From positions 124,001 to 188,000 of the forward strand of contig NZ_RWKH01000008.1 of assembly GCF_003984625.1 (NCBI RefSeq): a stretch of DNA of 64,000 nt, given 5' to 3'. The position numbers and the translations under genes were made by a program. The stretch comes from Variovorax sp. DXTD-1. GTDB lineage: Bacteria; Pseudomonadota; Gammaproteobacteria; Burkholderiales; Burkholderiaceae_C. This document shows, piece by piece, positions 47,984-56,160 of this stretch (positions are counted from its first letter, which is position 1; every line of letters starts with the position of its first letter). Under the pieces are notes generated by a model. It was not told where the DNA came from. It did not search any database and worked only from the letters and a program-made list of their open reading frames with translations.

Positions 47984-48939
47984 CTTTCTTCGCTGGCGCG
48001 GTCCAGCATCTGGATGGTGCCGGCATCGAGCTTGAGCTGGGTGGCCACGACCAGTTCTTCCAGCTGTGCAATCGAGGTTGCGCTGGCAATGGGCGCCGTG
48101 ACCGAAGGCCGTGCGATCTGCCATGCGATAGCGACCTGGCCCGGTTTGGCGTTGTACTGCTGGGCCACCTTGTCCAGCGCCTCGAGAATGCGCAGCCCGC
48201 GCGGGTTCAGGTACTTCTTGGTGGTGTTGGCGCCGCGCGCGCTCTTGGAGGCGTCGGCCTCGGTGCGGTACTTGCCGGTCAGGAAACCGGCCGCCAGCGC
48301 ATAGAAGTTGATGACGCCCACCTCGCGCTTCACGCACAGCGGTTCCAGTTCGTCCTCGAACGCCGCGCGGTCGTACAGGTTGTAGAGCGGCTGCAGGCTT
48401 TCGTAGCGTGCAATGCCCAGCCGCTCGGATATGTCGAGCGCTTCAGCCAGCCGCGGCGCGCTGTAGTTCGAGGCGCCGATAGCGCGCACCTTGCCGGCCT
48501 TGATGAGCTCGTCGAAAGCGCCCAGCGAATCCTCCAGCGGCGTGGCGGTATCGTCGTCGTGCGCCTGGTACAGGTCGATGAAGTCCGTCTGAAGGCGCTT
48601 GAGCGAAGCCTCCACTGCTTCGCGGATGTACGTAGGCGACAGGCCCGACTTGCCTTCACCCATGGGCTTGCCGACCTTGGTGGCCAGCACCACGCGGTTG
48701 CGCTTGCCGCTCTGCTTGAGCCACTTGCCGATGATGGTTTCGGACTCGCCGCCGGTATGGCCCGGCACCCAGCTCGAATAGACGTCGGCCGTGTCGATGA
48801 AGTTGAAGCCCGCATCGAGCCAGGCGTCGAGCAGGCGGAACGAGGTGGCTTCGTCCGCCGTCCAGCCGAACACGTTGCCGCCGAAGGCGAGCGGTGAAAC
48901 CAGGAGGCCCGAGCGGCCCAGCGAGCGAAGTTGCGACAT
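47980..48939 (-). CDS. Aldo/keto reductase
   Basis: A 319-residue NADPH-dependent reductase. DTADVYSSWVPGH carries the catalytic Asp and Tyr (near 50-55), VLATKVGKPMGEG the catalytic Lys, and LYQAHDDDTATPLEDSL the His. The C-terminal AIASATSIAQLEELV segment binds NADP. Substrate range is typically broad. The terminal TAG overlaps the TAG of the GNAT gene by the palindromic CTAG at 47980-47983. Confidence 0.93.
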   Translation of the reverse strand: MSQLRSLGRSGLLVSPLAFGGNVFGWTADEATSFRLLDAWLDAGFNFIDTADVYSSWVPGHTGGESETIIGKWLKQSGKRNRVVLATKVGKPMGEGKSGLSPTYIREAVEASLKRLQTDFIDLYQAHDDDTATPLEDSLGAFDELIKAGKVRAIGASNYSAPRLAEALDISERLGIARYESLQPLYNLYDRAAFEDELEPLCVKREVGVINFYALAAGFLTGKYRTEADASKSARGANTTKKYLNPRGLRILEALDKVAQQYNAKPGQVAIAWQIARPSVTAPIASATSIAQLEELVVATQLKLDAGTIQMLDRASEES

Positions 48940-48966
48940 GAATTTCTTCCCTAAAAAGAGCGAGGA

Positions 48967-49575
48967 TCAGACAAAACCGATGGCGCCGAGCAGCGCGCCC
49001 GCGCCGAGCAGCCACAGCAAATGAATGCGTGTGCGCCACACGACAAGGGTTGCCGCAGCGCTCAGCAGCCACAGGTGCCAGGCCGGCGCATCGCCCGAAT
49101 GGTTGCCTGCGGCGAGCACCCAGCCGGTGGCAATCAGCAGGCCCACCACCACCGGCGCCATGCCCTGCTTGAACGCTCGCACGCCGCGCTTGTCGCGGTT
49201 GCGGTGGCCCCAGCGGGTGGCAAGGTAGGTGAGGGTGGTGCTCGGCAGCATGATGCCGACCATGGTGATCGAAAGCCCGAGAAAGCCGAGCATCCAGGCG
49301 CCCGGCCCGGCGCCGATGCCGCCGCCCGCGTTCAGGCCGATGTTCCAGCCCATGAGTGCGACGAAGAGCACGTTGGGCCCCGGCGCGGCCTGTGCAATGG
49401 CCACCGACGAGCTGAACTGCGCTTCGGTGAGCCAGCCGTGCTGCGCAACAAGGTAGCGGTGCATGTCGGGCACCGTGGTGATGGCGCCGCTGATCGACAG
49501 CAGCGACAGCAGCAGGTACTGGCCGAAGAGCGCAAGCCAGTCGTGCCACTGCATGACGATCGTGACAGGGCTCAT
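48967..49575 (-). CDS. chrA: Chromate transporter, second half-size CHR subunit
   Basis: A 202-residue membrane protein with one CHR domain; the motif AIAQAAPGPNVLFVAL is near residues 56-71, and about six hydrophobic helices follow. Short CHR proteins act in pairs to export chromate, replacing the two-domain ChrA. It lies 79 bp after the first half gene on the same strand. The ATG at 49575 has a weak G-rich ribosome site. Confidence 0.85.
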   Translation of the reverse strand: MSPVTIVMQWHDWLALFGQYLLLSLLSISGAITTVPDMHRYLVAQHGWLTEAQFSSSVAIAQAAPGPNVLFVALMGWNIGLNAGGGIGAGPGAWMLGFLGLSITMVGIMLPSTTLTYLATRWGHRNRDKRGVRAFKQGMAPVVVGLLIATGWVLAAGNHSGDAPAWHLWLLSAAATLVVWRTRIHLLWLLGAGALLGAIGFV

Positions 49576-49593
49576 GTGGCCCCCACGCTCGGC

Positions 49594-49654
49594 ACTGGCG
49601 TGTCCTCGCTGCCCCCCGAGGGGGCGCTCGCACCTTGGGGCCGCCCGGCGGTGC
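49594..49654. repeat. GC-rich palindromic element between the two chr genes
   Basis: The 79-bp gap between the CHR genes contains GCCCCC-CGA-GGGGGC (49611-49625) and a G/C-rich flank (CTCGCACCTTGGGGCCGCCC). It resembles dispersed palindromic units of Comamonadaceae genomes; a shorter related palindrome (GCCCC-GCGAG-GGGGC) lies at about 55651-55665 between the tripartite transporter genes. It may also affect translation of the second subunit. Confidence 0.45.
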
Positions 49655-50245
49655 TCATGGCGCAATCCTCCGCCAGGTCCATGCGCAGGCCACGCCGCCC
49701 ACCGCCAGCAGCACCCAGCCGAGCGGAATCTTCAGTACCGCGATGGCGACGAACACCAGCGCCACGAAAACCAGGCAGGCGGCAAAGCCCAGCGGATGCT
49801 TGCGCAGCTGCGGAATCAGCTTGATGCCGGTGGCGGCAATCAGCCCGCCCGACACCGCGCCCATGCCGCGCAGCGCGCCCGCCACCTGCGGGTTGCCGGC
49901 GTAGTGCGCGTACAGCACGGCCAGCATCAGGATGACGACGAGCGGTATTGCGAGCATGCCAGCCACGGCGGCGATGGCACCGCGCAGTCCGAAATAGCGG
50001 TCGCCGATCATCAGCGCAAGGTTGACCACGTTCGGGCCCGGCATCACCTGGGCCACGGCCCAGTCCTCCAGAAACTGCTCGGGCGTGAGCCAGCGCTTTT
50101 TCTCGACCATTTCGCGCTGCACGATGGCCAGCACGCCGCCGAATCCCTGCAGCGCAAGCCAGGTGAATGAAACAAAAAGGTCGCGTGGCGACTTCGGTTG
50201 CGGAGGGGCGGATGGCGCCGCCGCGCCTGAGGGAGACGGATGCAT
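49655..50245 (-). CDS. chrA: Chromate transporter, first half-size CHR subunit
   Basis: A 196-residue protein with a single CHR domain. LQGFGGVLAIVQREMVEKKR and AQVMPGPNVVNLALMIG are the CHR signatures; five to six helices follow. It pairs with the next gene as the other half. Its stop (49655) is 79 bp before the second half's start. Divergent from the BrkB gene. Confidence 0.85.
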   Translation of the reverse strand: MHPSPSGAAAPSAPPQPKSPRDLFVSFTWLALQGFGGVLAIVQREMVEKKRWLTPEQFLEDWAVAQVMPGPNVVNLALMIGDRYFGLRGAIAAVAGMLAIPLVVILMLAVLYAHYAGNPQVAGALRGMGAVSGGLIAATGIKLIPQLRKHPLGFAACLVFVALVFVAIAVLKIPLGWVLLAVGGVACAWTWRRIAP

Positions 50246-50325
50246 GTGGAGCGATTATCGTAGCCCTACCTGCAACACGCCGGGCACCGGGCTGACATGC
50301 CCTGTGTCATTCAAAGGGAGACTTC

Positions 50326-51237
50326 ATGCTCATGCAAATGCGCGCGCTTTTCGAATTGTGCAAGGAGGCCCTGGCCTCATGGTCGAACGACTATGCCCCG
50401 AGCATGGGCGCCGCGCTGGCCTACTACACGGTGTTCTCGATTGCGCCGCTGCTGCTGATCGTGATTGCCGTGGCGGGCCTGGTGTTCGGGCAGGAGGCCG
50501 CGCGAGGCGAAATCTTCCTGCAGCTTTCGGGCCTCATGGGCGAGCAGGGCGCGGCCGCGGTGCAGAGCATGCTGCAGGCGGTCAACAAGCCGGCCGAAGG
50601 CATCGTGGCCACGGTGGCCGGCATCGGCCTGCTGGTGATTGGCGCGACCACCGTCTTCGGCGAACTGCAGGACGCGCTCGACCGCATCTGGCGCGCACCG
50701 GCCCGTGCGAAGAACAAAGGACTCTTCAACTTGCTGCGCGTGCGGCTGCTGTCGTTCAGCATGATCATGGGCATCGGCTTCCTGCTCATGGTGTCTTTGG
50801 TGGCCAGCGCGGCGCTTGCCGCGCTCAGCAAGTGGTGGTCGCCGGTGTTCGGCGCCTGGGCGACGCTGGCGCAAGCGGTGAACTTCGCCTTCAGCTTTGC
50901 AATGGTGACGGTGATCTTCGCGATGATCTACAAGATCATGCCGCGGGCCAAGGTGCAATGGCGCGACGTGTGGGTGGGCGCCGCGGTCACGGCGCTGCTC
51001 TTCACCGTGGGCAAGCATCTCATCGGCCTGTACATCGGCAAGAGCAGCGTGGCCTCCGGCTATGGTGCCGCGGGCTCGCTGGTGGTGGTGCTGGTGTGGG
51101 TGTACTACTCGGCGCAGATCTTTCTTCTGGGCGCCGAGTTCACCTGGGTGTATGCCAAGACTTATGGCTCGCTCAAGAACGCGAGGGACAGCGCCGGTGC
51201 GAATCCATCGCCCACCCGTTCGGAGCCGCTGCCATAG
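50326..51237 (+). CDS. YihY/BrkB-family membrane protein
   Basis: A 303-residue inner-membrane protein of the UPF0761/YihY group (once called ribonuclease BN). NDYAPSMGAALAYYTVFSIA near residue 23 and GYGAAGSLVVVLVWVYYSAQ near 246 are the hallmarks; six transmembrane helices are visible. Function is unsettled. A good AAGGGAGAC ribosome site precedes the ATG at 50326. Its TAG is followed immediately by the convergent DUF924 stop. Confidence 0.9.
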   Translation: MLMQMRALFELCKEALASWSNDYAPSMGAALAYYTVFSIAPLLLIVIAVAGLVFGQEAARGEIFLQLSGLMGEQGAAAVQSMLQAVNKPAEGIVATVAGIGLLVIGATTVFGELQDALDRIWRAPARAKNKGLFNLLRVRLLSFSMIMGIGFLLMVSLVASAALAALSKWWSPVFGAWATLAQAVNFAFSFAMVTVIFAMIYKIMPRAKVQWRDVWVGAAVTALLFTVGKHLIGLYIGKSSVASGYGAAGSLVVVLVWVYYSAQIFLLGAEFTWVYAKTYGSLKNARDSAGANPSPTRSEPLP

Positions 51238-51789
51238 CTAGCCGGCAAAGCCGCCTTCGTCCAGGAAGCGCTGTTCCTCGGCGCTGCTGGTGCGCCCGAG
51301 CAGCTTGTTGCGGTGCGGAAAGCGGCCGAAGCGCGCAATGATGTCGCGGTGCAATACCGCAAAGCGCTGTGTATTGGCATCGAGCGCCGCGTTGAGCTCG
51401 ACCGAACGCTCCTGGTCGGCCAGCGATTCGGAGTGCATGAAGGGCAGGTAGAAAAAGCGCCGCAGCGCTTCGTCCACCTTCAGGTCGAGGCCCGCCTCGA
51501 TTGCCTTGCGGGCCACGGCCAACGCCTTGGCGTCGGTCGCAAGCATGCGCGCGTTGCCGCGCCAGGTGTTGCGCGGGAACTGGTCGAGCAGCACCATCAG
51601 CGCGAGCGCGCCCTCGGCGTCGTTCGCCCAATGGTCGAGTTGGCCGAGAGCTGCGGCTTCGTGCGCAGCGAGAAAGCGCCCGCCGAACTCCGCATCGAAG
51701 GCATCGTTCTTGGCAAACCATCGGTCGGGTCCGGCGCTGCGCCAGAAGTCGACCACGTCACGGGCGGTGGGAAGGTTGGCAAGGTTCAT
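51238..51789 (-). CDS. DUF924-family protein
   Basis: A 183-residue cytoplasmic helical protein. RDVVDFWRSAGPDRWFAKND at the start, LMVLLDQFPRNTWRGNARM near 70-88 and ALRRFFYLPFMHSESLADQE near 112-131 are DUF924 landmarks. TPR-like helices; function unknown. The ATG at 51789 is the only start giving the family N-terminus. Divergent from the CHRD lipoprotein. Confidence 0.9.
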   Translation of the reverse strand: MNLANLPTARDVVDFWRSAGPDRWFAKNDAFDAEFGGRFLAAHEAAALGQLDHWANDAEGALALMVLLDQFPRNTWRGNARMLATDAKALAVARKAIEAGLDLKVDEALRRFFYLPFMHSESLADQERSVELNAALDANTQRFAVLHRDIIARFGRFPHRNKLLGRTSSAEEQRFLDEGGFAG

Positions 51790-51800
51790 CGCCGCATTCT

Positions 51801-51836
51801 CTTTCAGCCTGGGGCGCCGCGCCGGGGCCCTGAAAG
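51801..51836. repeat. Long-loop inverted repeat between DUF924 and CHRD genes
   Basis: CTTTCAG (51801-51807) and CTGAAAG (51830-51836) flank a GC-rich block (GGGGCGCCGCGCCGGGG) in the 124-bp divergent region. It could be an operator or a stable hairpin; no assignment possible. Confidence 0.3.
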
Positions 51837-51913
51837 TCGCGGTGGTGGCCGACATCGGCACGCGCCGGGGCTGCCTATGCTGAAGCGGTTTCATAACCCA
51901 GGAGATAAAGCTC

Positions 51914-52363
51914 ATGAACCGATATGGCACCCTTTTGCGCGCAACCCTCATCGCCGGCGTGGCCAGCGCTGCGCTGGCCGGCTGCGGGATGATGTCGAAG
52001 TCGAACGTCGCGAGCTTCAGCGGCACCATGAACGCCGCCAGCGAAGTGCCGCCCAACATGACGCGCGGCAGCGGCCTGGCGGAAGCCTGGCTCAACAGGG
52101 ACACGAACGTCCTGAAATACAAGATCACCTACAGCGGCCTCAGCGGCCCGGCCACCGCCGGCCACTTCCACGGGCCCGCGGCAGCGGGTGCCAATGCCGG
52201 CGTGGTGCTGCCCTTTGCCAGGACGGAGAGCCCGATCGAGGGCCAGGCCACGCTCACGCCGGCACAGGCCGCCGACCTGCTCGCAGGCAAGTGGTACGCC
52301 AACATCCACACCGCGGCCAATCCGGCCGGTGAGATCCGGGGACAGATGCTGCCCAAGATGTAA
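51914..52363 (+). CDS. CHRD-domain lipoprotein
   Basis: A 149-residue exported protein. The signal ends in ALAGC (lipobox), so it is probably lipidated. The rest is one CHRD domain: FSGTMNAASEVPPNMTRGSG, TAGHFHGPAAAGANAGVV and KWYANIHTAANPAGEIRGQM. CHRD domains are beta-rich and of unknown function in bacteria. Preceded by AGGAGAT. Confidence 0.9.
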   Translation: MNRYGTLLRATLIAGVASAALAGCGMMSKSNVASFSGTMNAASEVPPNMTRGSGLAEAWLNRDTNVLKYKITYSGLSGPATAGHFHGPAAAGANAGVVLPFARTESPIEGQATLTPAQAADLLAGKWYANIHTAANPAGEIRGQMLPKM

Positions 52364-52395
52364 GGAGGGCGCGGTCAGCTTGCAGTCGCGGGGCT

Positions 52396-52411
52396 GGTGT
52401 CAAATGACACC
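52396..52411. promoter_or_regulatory. 16-bp palindrome abutting the patatin start codon
   Basis: GGTGTCA-AA-TGACACC is a perfect inverted repeat that ends 2 bp before the patatin ATG at 52414. It occupies the place where a ribosome-binding site would sit; the only G-rich block is GGGG directly before it. It could be an operator for a dimeric regulator or an RNA hairpin controlling translation. Confidence 0.55.
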
Positions 52412-52413
52412 AT

Positions 52414-53613
52414 ATGACGACGAAGAAGCCCCGCACGGCAAGCAAGAAGACCCCGAGCCCGTTCGCAGCGCCCCGCGAAGACATGCGCTCCGCGCGCAAG
52501 GCGCTGGTGCTGCAGGGCGGAGGTGCCCTCGGCGCCTACCAGGCCGGCGTTTATGCCGCACTCAGCGAGACCGACCTGCAGCCGCACTGGATTGCCGGCG
52601 TCTCGATCGGCGCCATCAACGCCGCGCTCATCGCGGGCAACGCACCCGAAAAGCGGGTCGACCGGCTGCGGGAGTTCTGGCACCTGGTGTCTTCCGGGCC
52701 GGCGCAGCGCCTGCCTTCATGGCTGGGCGACCGCGCCGCGCAGAACCAGTGGAGCGCCTCCATGGCGATGCTGGTCGGCATTCCAGGTTTCTTCGAGCCG
52801 CGCTATTCGCCCGCATTGTTGATGGGGGCCGCGGCACCGCTCCTGAGCTACTACGACACCACACCGCTCAAGCTCACGCTCGAACGCCTGATCGACTTCG
52901 ACCGCATCAACGCGTGCGAGGCGCGCTTCAGCGTGGGCGCGGTCGACGTGCGCACCGGAAACTCGGTGTACTTCGACAACACGCGCCAGCGCATCGGGCC
53001 CGAGCACATCATGGCCAGCGGCGCGCTGCCGCCGGGCTTTGCGCCGGTAACGATCGACGGCGACGACTACTGGGACGGCGGCATCGTCTCGAACACGCCG
53101 CTGCAATACGTGCTCGACATTCATCCGCGCTCGGAGCCGCTGGTGGTGCTGCAGGTCGACCTTTTCAATGCACGCGGCGAAATGCCGCGCACGCTGTCGG
53201 GCGTGCTGGAGCGGCAGAAGGACATCACCTATTCGAGCCGCACCCGCATGAACACCGATGCACTGGCCGCCAACCTGAACCTGCAGCAGGCCATTGCGGA
53301 CCTCATCTCCAAGCTGCCCGCGAACCTGCGCAACGACCCCTCGGTGCTTGCGGTGCAGGCCGAGCTCACGCACCACCCGATCGACATCTTTCACCTGATC
53401 TACCGGGACAAGCCCTACGAGGCCGAATCGAAGGACTACGAGTTCTCGCGCGCCGCCGTCGAAGAACATTGGGAAGCCGGCGCGCGCGACATGCGGCGAA
53501 CGCTGGCGCACCCCGAAACGCTGCGCAGCGACGCCACGGTGAACGGCGTGACCACCTTCGACCTTGGCGAGCCAGGGGTGGGGCGCATCAAGCGGCCCGG
53601 GCTCTCCCGCTGA
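52414..53613 (+). CDS. Patatin-like phospholipase with DUF3734 tail
   Basis: A 399-residue patatin-fold serine hydrolase. LQGGGALGAYQAGVYAAL (oxyanion loop) near 31-48, GVSIGAINAAL with the nucleophilic Ser near 65-75 and DYWDGGIVSNTP with the catalytic Asp near 217 are all present. A C-terminal DUF3734 domain follows. A very basic short N-terminus (TTKKPRTASKKTPSP) precedes it. It is followed 84 bp later by a 3-hydroxybutyrate dehydrogenase, which suggests a link with polyhydroxybutyrate or lipid turnover. Confidence 0.9.
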   Translation: MTTKKPRTASKKTPSPFAAPREDMRSARKALVLQGGGALGAYQAGVYAALSETDLQPHWIAGVSIGAINAALIAGNAPEKRVDRLREFWHLVSSGPAQRLPSWLGDRAAQNQWSASMAMLVGIPGFFEPRYSPALLMGAAAPLLSYYDTTPLKLTLERLIDFDRINACEARFSVGAVDVRTGNSVYFDNTRQRIGPEHIMASGALPPGFAPVTIDGDDYWDGGIVSNTPLQYVLDIHPRSEPLVVLQVDLFNARGEMPRTLSGVLERQKDITYSSRTRMNTDALAANLNLQQAIADLISKLPANLRNDPSVLAVQAELTHHPIDIFHLIYRDKPYEAESKDYEFSRAAVEEHWEAGARDMRRTLAHPETLRSDATVNGVTTFDLGEPGVGRIKRPGLSR

Positions 53614-53697
53614 TGCAAGGCGCCGCTCGCGTGCTCGCCTGAATCCTGCAGTTCTGTTTTCTTTCTTTTTCTTCTTTCAACCTCAAGGACGTTCACC

Positions 53698-54480
53698 ATG
53701 CAACTCAAGGACAAGGTCGCCTACATCACAGGTTCGGCCAGCGGCATCGGCAAGGAGATTGCCGTTCTGTTTGCGCGCGAAGGCGCCAAGGTCGTCATTG
53801 CCGACCTCAACAAGCAAGCGGCCGACGCGGCGGCTGCCGAGCTCAAGGCTACGGGCGCACAGGCCATCGGCGTGGCGGTGGACGTGACCAGCGAAGAGCA
53901 GGTCAACGCTTCGGTCGAAGAAGCGGCCAAGGCCTTCGGCGGCATCGACATTCTCATCAGCAATGCCGGCGTGCAGATCGTGCACCCGGTCGATGAGTTC
54001 AGCTTTGCCGACTGGAAGAAGATGCTCGCCATTCACCTGGACGGCGCCTTCCTCACCACCAAGGCCTGCCTCAAGCACATGTATGCCCAGGGACGTGGCG
54101 GCAGCGTGATCTACATGGGCTCGGTGCATTCGAAGGAAGCTTCGCTGCTGAAGGCGCCGTACGTCACGGCCAAGCACGGCCTCATCGGCCTGGCCAAGAC
54201 GGTTGCAAAAGAGGGTGCCAAGCACGGCGTGCGAGCCAACGTGATCTGCCCCGGCTTCGTGCGCACGCCGCTGGTCGAAAAGCAGATTCCCGAGCAGGCG
54301 AAGACGCTGGGCATTACCGAAGAGCAGGTCATCAAGAACGTGATGCTCAAGGAGACGGTCGACGGCGAGTTCACCACCACCGAGGACGTCGCCCGGGTGG
54401 CGCTGCTGTTCGCCGCTTTTCCGACCAATGCGCTGACCGGGCAATCGCTGGTGGTGAGCCACGGCTGGTTCATGCAGTAA
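53698..54480 (+). CDS. bdhA: 3-hydroxybutyrate dehydrogenase
   Basis: A 260-residue short-chain dehydrogenase. The NAD motif [12 protein letters not shown] lies near residues 11-22, NAG near 90, and the catalytic Tyr-x-x-x-Lys in [12 protein letters not shown] near 154-165. The residue pattern around [16 protein letters not shown] and [16 protein letters not shown] is that of D-3-hydroxybutyrate dehydrogenases (interconverting 3-hydroxybutyrate and acetoacetate). AAGGACG precedes the ATG; a T/C-rich run lies upstream. Confidence 0.9.
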   Translation: MQLKDKVAYITGSASGIGKEIAVLFAREGAKVVIADLNKQAADAAAAELKATGAQAIGVAVDVTSEEQVNASVEEAAKAFGGIDILISNAGVQIVHPVDEFSFADWKKMLAIHLDGAFLTTKACLKHMYAQGRGGSVIYMGSVHSKEASLLKAPYVTAKHGLIGLAKTVAKEGAKHGVRANVICPGFVRTPLVEKQIPEQAKTLGITEEQVIKNVMLKETVDGEFTTTEDVARVALLFAAFPTNALTGQSLVVSHGWFMQ

Positions 54481-54605
54481 CCAAATGACGCCGCCGGGCG
54501 CGGCACACGATGGTTCACCCTAATGTCTCCGGCGAGTGAACTGTGCGAAAAATCGCATGGCCATTCAAACGTCATACCAATGACCTTCGCCAGGAGACAA
54601 CAACC

Positions 54606-55628
54606 ATGCGTGTCAGTTCGCCCCGTGTCAGTTCCTCCCGTGTGTTTTCGCGCCGCTCCTTCGTTGCCCATGCCGCGGGCGTTGCGGCCGGGCTCGCCAT
54701 GTTTGCAGCGGCGGCTCCAGCGGCAGCGCAGGCTTATCCGAGCCGCCCGGTCACGCTGATCGTTCCCTGGGGAGCGGGCGGCGGTACCGATGCCACGGCG
54801 CGCATCATTGCAAGCCTGCTCGAAAAAGAACTGGGCCAGCCGTTCACCGTGGTCAACCGCACCGGGGGCAATGGGGTGGTGGGCCATTCGGCCATTGCCG
54901 CCGCGCCGCCCGACGGCTACACCATCGGCATGGCCACGGTCGAAATCGGCATGATGCATTGGCAGGGGCTCACGCAACTGACCAGCACGTCGTACACCCC
55001 CATCGGCCTTGCCAACCTCGATCCGGCCGGCATCCAGGTGCGCGCCGATGCGCCCTACAAGACCGTGGCCGAACTGCTGGCGGCCATCAAGGCCAGCCCC
55101 GGCAAGCTGAAGGCCTCGGGTACGGGTCAGGGCGGCATCTGGCACCTCGCCATTGCGGGCCTCTTGCGCGACCAGAAGATCGATCCCGCGGCCGTGCCTT
55201 GGGTGCCGAGCAACGGCGCCGCGCCGGGGCTGCAGGACGTGGTGGCCGGCGGCGTCGACATCGCGCCGGTCTCGCTGCCCGAGGCGCGCTCGCTCATCGA
55301 CGCCGGCAAGGTCAAGAGCCTTGCAATCATGAGCGACAAGCCTTCGGCGCTGTACCCCAATGTGCCCACGCTCAAGGCGGCCATCGGCAGCGACTGGTCG
55401 ATGGCGGCCTGGCGCGGCATCGTCGCGCCCAAGGGCCTTCCGGCCGACGTGCGCGACAAGCTCGCGGGCGCGCTCAAGAAAGTGGTGGCGAGCAAGGAGT
55501 ACACCGACTTCATGGCCTCGCGCGGCTTTGGCGTGATCTATGCGGGCCCTGACGACTTCGCCGCCTACATGGCCAAGTCCGACGCCGAGCTCGGCGCAAC
55601 CATGAAGGCCGTGGGTATCGTCAAGTGA
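54606..55628 (+). CDS. Tripartite tricarboxylate transporter binding protein (Bug/TctC family)
   Basis: A 340-residue periplasmic substrate-binding protein. The N-terminus has a twin-arginine-like segment (SRRSFVAHAAGVAAGLAMF) before AAAQAYPSRPVTLIVPWGAGG, the Bug-family opening (SRPVTLIVPW). ATG 54606 is preceded by CAGGAGACAAC; an ATG at 54543 is unsupported. It captures an unknown carboxylate for the membrane subunits encoded next. Confidence 0.93.
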   Translation: MRVSSPRVSSSRVFSRRSFVAHAAGVAAGLAMFAAAAPAAAQAYPSRPVTLIVPWGAGGGTDATARIIASLLEKELGQPFTVVNRTGGNGVVGHSAIAAAPPDGYTIGMATVEIGMMHWQGLTQLTSTSYTPIGLANLDPAGIQVRADAPYKTVAELLAAIKASPGKLKASGTGQGGIWHLAIAGLLRDQKIDPAAVPWVPSNGAAPGLQDVVAGGVDIAPVSLPEARSLIDAGKVKSLAIMSDKPSALYPNVPTLKAAIGSDWSMAAWRGIVAPKGLPADVRDKLAGALKKVVASKEYTDFMASRGFGVIYAGPDDFAAYMAKSDAELGATMKAVGIVK

Positions 55629-55671
55629 GCGCCGCGCGGCGTGCATGCGCGCCCCGCGAGGGGGCGGCGCA

Positions 55672-56145
55672 ATGAAGTTCAACGACGCGGTCTTCGGCTT
55701 GATTCTGCTGGTGCTCGGCGCGCTGGTGCTGGCCGTGGTGCGCAGCTATCCGGGCATACCGGGCCAGCAGGTCGGGCCGGCGCTTTTCCCGGGGCTGATT
55801 GCCATCGGCCTATGCGTCTGCGGCTTCATGCTGCTGGTCAAGGGCTGGCGCGAGTGCCAGGCCGTGGCCTGGATGCGGCTCGGCGACTGGGCCGCTTCGC
55901 CGCGCCACGTGCTGTCGGCCACGCTGGTCATCGGCGCGGTGCTGTTCTACATGTTTGCCTCGGAGCGGCTGGGCTTCCTGTTGACCGCCTCTGTCTCGCT
56001 GCTGGCACTGATGCTTGCCATGCGCGTGCCGGCGGGCCGCGCGGTGCTCATTGCGCTGGTTGCCTCGCTGCTCATCCATGCCGCGTTCTACAAGCTGTTG
56101 CGCGTTCCTCTTCCCTGGGGCGTGCTGACGCCCATTGCCTGGTAA
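55672..56145 (+). CDS. Tripartite tricarboxylate transporter small membrane subunit (TctB family)
   Basis: A 157-residue membrane protein with four helices: AVFGLILLVLGALVLAVVRS, LFPGLIAIGLCVCGFMLLVK, TLVIGAVLFYMFASERLGFL and LLALMLAMRV with following helices. VGPALFPGLIAIGL is typical for TctB. Start ATG 55672; an earlier ATG (55645) would add PRGGG residues. It sits between the binding protein and TctA. Confidence 0.9.
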   Translation: MKFNDAVFGLILLVLGALVLAVVRSYPGIPGQQVGPALFPGLIAIGLCVCGFMLLVKGWRECQAVAWMRLGDWAASPRHVLSATLVIGAVLFYMFASERLGFLLTASVSLLALMLAMRVPAGRAVLIALVASLLIHAAFYKLLRVPLPWGVLTPIAW

Positions 56146-56160
56146 TTGGGGCCTCTACTC

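Noticed and set aside
54481..54605. A terminator after bdhA
   Set aside because: GC-rich dyads are present (CCGCCGGGCGCGG) but arms are imperfect and no T-run follows.
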